DNA of 64,000 bases from JBLMZI01 sp050258755 (GTDB lineage: Bacteria; Bacillota; Syntrophomonadia; Syntrophomonadales; DTU052): assembly GCA_050258755.1 (NCBI GenBank), contig JBLMZI010000004.1:434001-498000 (forward strand), given 5' to 3'. The notes below the pieces were generated by a model. It worked only from the letters and a program-made list of their open reading frames with translations. It searched no databases and had not been told where the DNA came from. Below are positions 61,660 through 64,000 of this stretch, one piece after another (position 1 is the first letter of the stretch; the number at the start of each line of letters is the position of its first letter). A program made the position numbers and the translations under genes.

Positions 61660-64000
61660 ATGTTGAACCTTCGGATCCTGCCTGACGAATCAAAATCGGT
61701 CCAACGCGCTTCGAACCGGCAGCCTGCTGGTGAACATATAAAGAAAATCGAACCGGAGCCATGTTGGATCGACATATTTCTATCGACTCAAACCACAGAA
61801 GCAGAGCGTTACGACTTCCTGAAAGATCAGTTAAAAAGCATCTTCAATCTGGTCCCATCCGGGGTTTCGATCTGTATGGATGTCAAATGCCGTGAGATTC
61901 GACACAACCCCGCCGCATCTGCGTATTTAGAAATCGGGCCCTGGGAAATCTCATCCCATTCGGGCCTGCACATACCCAACTATCAAGTATTGTCCGCCGG
62001 TAAAGTGCTCAGGCCGGAAGAACTGCCGATACAGCGCGCAACCTGGTTTGGGGAAGAAACCCATGAGCAGGAGCTGGAATTTGTATGGCCTGACGGCAGG
62101 CGCAAGTTTGCCTTGTATCACGCTGACCCGCTGCGCAACAGCGAGGGACGGATTATCGGCGCGATCGCAACCTTTGAGGACATTACCGCCCGGAAACTGA
62201 TGGAACAGACCTTGATGCGGTCTTACACCGACCTTGAGTCCAGGGTCCGTGACCGCACGGTTGAGCTTTTAGAAGCGAAACAGCGGCTTAACGACATTTT
62301 GGAGAGCATCACTGACGGATTATTTATGCTGGATTCCAACTGGTGCTTTACCTTTCTAAACCGCCAGGCGGACGCCCTGCACGCCGATAAGATGGCCGAA
62401 TTGATCGGTCAATGCATCTGGGACGTGTTCCCGATGCTGAACGGATCTGAACTGGAAATGGCGTGCCGCCGGGCAATGCGGGATCAAAAGCCGATCTATC
62501 TGGAAACCTGGTTCTCCACCAATGGTTCATGGCAGGCGTTTACCCTGTATCCCACGCACAGCACGCTGCTGATTTACTGCCGGGATATTACCGAGCGAAA
62601 AGCCATGGAGTCCAAGATCGAGCAGACCGAGGAATTGTTCGCCGTTTCCTTCGAGAGTCTGTTGGACGGTTGCGGAATCTGCGATGCGGTACGCGACGAA
62701 AACGGAAGAATTGTCGATTTTATTGTGCGATATGTTAATCAGGCCGGCAGTGATTTGTTGGGCTTGCCCAAGGAGGTCCAGATTGGTTCCCTTATCTCGG
62801 ATCTCTTTCCGTTCATGTTAAAACGGCTGTTTGCTGATGCTTGCCAGGTCATCGAGGATGGAAAGCCGCTCATCAAGGAAGTGGTTCTTGGCGGCGATTC
62901 CTCAACTGATCCAATTGACGGGGCTTATGACGTGCAGTTGGTGAAATTGGGAGATGGCCTGCTCTGTTCAGCTCGGGAAATCACTGAACGCAAACGCGCG
63001 GAGGAAAGACTGAAGCTGTCGGAGGAACGTTTTTTAAAAGCCTTTCACTGCAGTCCGGCCTTAATGTCGATAAAAACCAACCATGAAGGGCGCTATCTTG
63101 ATGTCAATGATAACTGGCTCCGAGTGTTTGGCTATACCCGCGAGGAAGTGATCGGAAAAACCGCGAACGACCTGAATATATGGAGTGATTCGACACAGTC
63201 AAAATGGTTTTTGGGCCTTGAGGGAATCACTCGAATCCATCAAGTCGAAGTCCAGCTGAAAAATAAAAACGGCGACTCGCTGATCTTTATCGGGTCCACT
63301 GAAGCTATCGAGCTTAACGGTGAAATCTGCCTTCTGACCGCTTTGACCGAAATCACGGACCGTAAGCGAATGGAAAACGATCTGCACGCTTCCCGGGCTG
63401 AAACGATTGAAATCCTCGAAAGCATCAGCGATGCTTTCGTAGCGTTAGATTCCGATCTCCGGTTTACCTATTTAAATCAAGCAGCCTTGCGGCTGGTCAA
63501 TCGATCGGCCGATAAACTGATCGGTCAAGGGCTCCCTGACCTGTATCCCGCAATTGATCCCGAAATTATTCAGGTCCTGAACAGCGTTCTGTGGGATAAA
63601 AAGCCTCGCCAAATCGACCTTGCTCCGGGCGTATTCAGCAAGTGGTATGAAATCAACGTCTACCCGAAAAACGACGGAATTTCAGTGTATTTGTGCAACA
63701 TCCAGGAGCGCAAGGAAGCGGAAAAACAGTTCCGTGACAATACCGAACGCATGAAAGCGCTGTTGAAGCTGAACCAGATGTCACACGCGACCCGCCAGGA
63801 AATCACCGACTATGTTTTTGACCAGGGAATGCGGCTGACTGGCAGTGCGACCGGCTTCTTCGGTTTGATCTGTCCGAACGATCATTGTTTAGATACCACT
63901 TTTTACGTAAAAAGTGATGCCGGATCCGACGGTTTTGAGGCACGGCATATGCCGCTGCGCATTGAAGGCACTGCACTCTGGGCGGGTTGTGTACAGAAGC
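61660..64000 (+). CDS. Multi-PAS/GAF sensor protein, 3' end outside window
   Basis: The frame is open from ATG 61660 (AGGAGATG upstream) to the window end, 780 codons. At least five PAS/PAC units follow one another: about residues 60-185 (ending TFEDITARK), 205-310 (ending CRDITERK), 320-445 (AREITERK), 450-570 (LTEITDRK) and 580-690 (NIQERKEAE). A GAF domain then begins near 700 (MRLTGSATGFFGLICPND). No membrane helix is seen in this part. The output domain, likely a histidine kinase or GGDEF, is missing. The 245-bp gap before it holds no clear feature. Confidence 0.88.
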   Translation, partial: MLNLRILPDESKSVQRASNRQPAGEHIKKIEPEPCWIDIFLSTQTTEAERYDFLKDQLKSIFNLVPSGVSICMDVKCREIRHNPAASAYLEIGPWEISSHSGLHIPNYQVLSAGKVLRPEELPIQRATWFGEETHEQELEFVWPDGRRKFALYHADPLRNSEGRIIGAIATFEDITARKLMEQTLMRSYTDLESRVRDRTVELLEAKQRLNDILESITDGLFMLDSNWCFTFLNRQADALHADKMAELIGQCIWDVFPMLNGSELEMACRRAMRDQKPIYLETWFSTNGSWQAFTLYPTHSTLLIYCRDITERKAMESKIEQTEELFAVSFESLLDGCGICDAVRDENGRIVDFIVRYVNQAGSDLLGLPKEVQIGSLISDLFPFMLKRLFADACQVIEDGKPLIKEVVLGGDSSTDPIDGAYDVQLVKLGDGLLCSAREITERKRAEERLKLSEERFLKAFHCSPALMSIKTNHEGRYLDVNDNWLRVFGYTREEVIGKTANDLNIWSDSTQSKWFLGLEGITRIHQVEVQLKNKNGDSLIFIGSTEAIELNGEICLLTALTEITDRKRMENDLHASRAETIEILESISDAFVALDSDLRFTYLNQAALRLVNRSADKLIGQGLPDLYPAIDPEIIQVLNSVLWDKKPRQIDLAPGVFSKWYEINVYPKNDGISVYLCNIQERKEAEKQFRDNTERMKALLKLNQMSHATRQEITDYVFDQGMRLTGSATGFFGLICPNDHCLDTTFYVKSDAGSDGFEARHMPLRIEGTALWAGCVQK

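Noticed and set aside
1..64000. CRISPR arrays, insertion sequences, prophage, rRNA
   Set aside because: None was seen; gene order is continuous housekeeping and sporulation content with no transposase, integrase or regular repeats.

Overview
The window looks like chromosomal core sequence of a spore-forming Bacillota (Clostridia-like). It carries spoIVA, spoIIP, spmA, spmB and a ytfJ-type gene, T-box control of leuS, an IspH-ribosomal protein S1 fusion, ComEC/ComEA, and gene orders typical of Clostridia. These include aroF-tyrA-aroA-cmk-plsC-ispH, der-plsY next to spoIVA and spoIIP, and scpA-scpB through spmA-spmB to rluB. The DNA is moderately GC-rich. GTG and TTG starts are common and Shine-Dalgarno sites are usually strong. 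I cannot name the genus. No insertion sequence, prophage, CRISPR array or rRNA was seen, and there is one tRNA gene.

Layout. 1-1.7 kb: end of a SIMPL-domain protein and two small unknowns. 1.7-3.7 kb: an old-yellow-enzyme/FAD reductase. 3.8-8.5 kb: an SOS-controlled translesion cassette (imuB, a DUF6504 gene, dnaE2) behind a sigma-A promoter with a LexA box. 8.5-13.4 kb: two GGDEF proteins around a potassium channel and a cyclic-nucleotide-binding protein. 13.4-17.9 kb: hom-thrC-thrB-lysC. 18-27 kb: two small genes, spoIVA, plsY, der, a DUF512 radical-SAM protein, two DUF3189-type proteins, spoIIP and a DUF1614 membrane protein. 27-28.7 kb: an MBL-fold hydrolase and a MORN-repeat lipoprotein on the plus strand. 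28.7-37.1 kb: fni, a zinc ribbon, ispH-rpsA, plsC, cmk, aroA, tyrA and aroF, all on the minus strand, with an attenuator-like leader before aroF. 37.3-43 kb: a nitrilase-family hydrolase, aroH, a HutP-family protein, larB, an HDOD protein and a CobT-like protein. 43-52.3 kb: rluB, a Rossmann-chemoreceptor hybrid, spmB, spmA, ytfJ-like, DUF2953, DUF1992, scpB, scpA, a site-2 protease and a DHH-CBS-tRNA nucleotidyltransferase. 52.4-57.8 kb: an FAD dehydrogenase, comEC, comEA and a lipid kinase. 57.9-61.4 kb: T-box, leuS and ogt. 61.7-64 kb: a multi-PAS/GAF sensor cut by the window end.

Two RNA-level features stand out. The leuS T-box leader (Leu CUC specifier, canonical T-box, terminator) contains a complete, canonical-looking tRNA-Ala(GGC) gene between the sensing stems and the antiterminator. 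The aroF leader combines a direct repeat, a terminator with a competing hairpin, and a hairpin over the ribosome binding site. A HutP-family RNA-binding antiterminator is encoded 1.6 kb away beside chorismate mutase, so it is a possible regulator. The third notable system is the LexA-boxed ImuB-DUF6504-DnaE2 mutasome, which lacks an ImuA.
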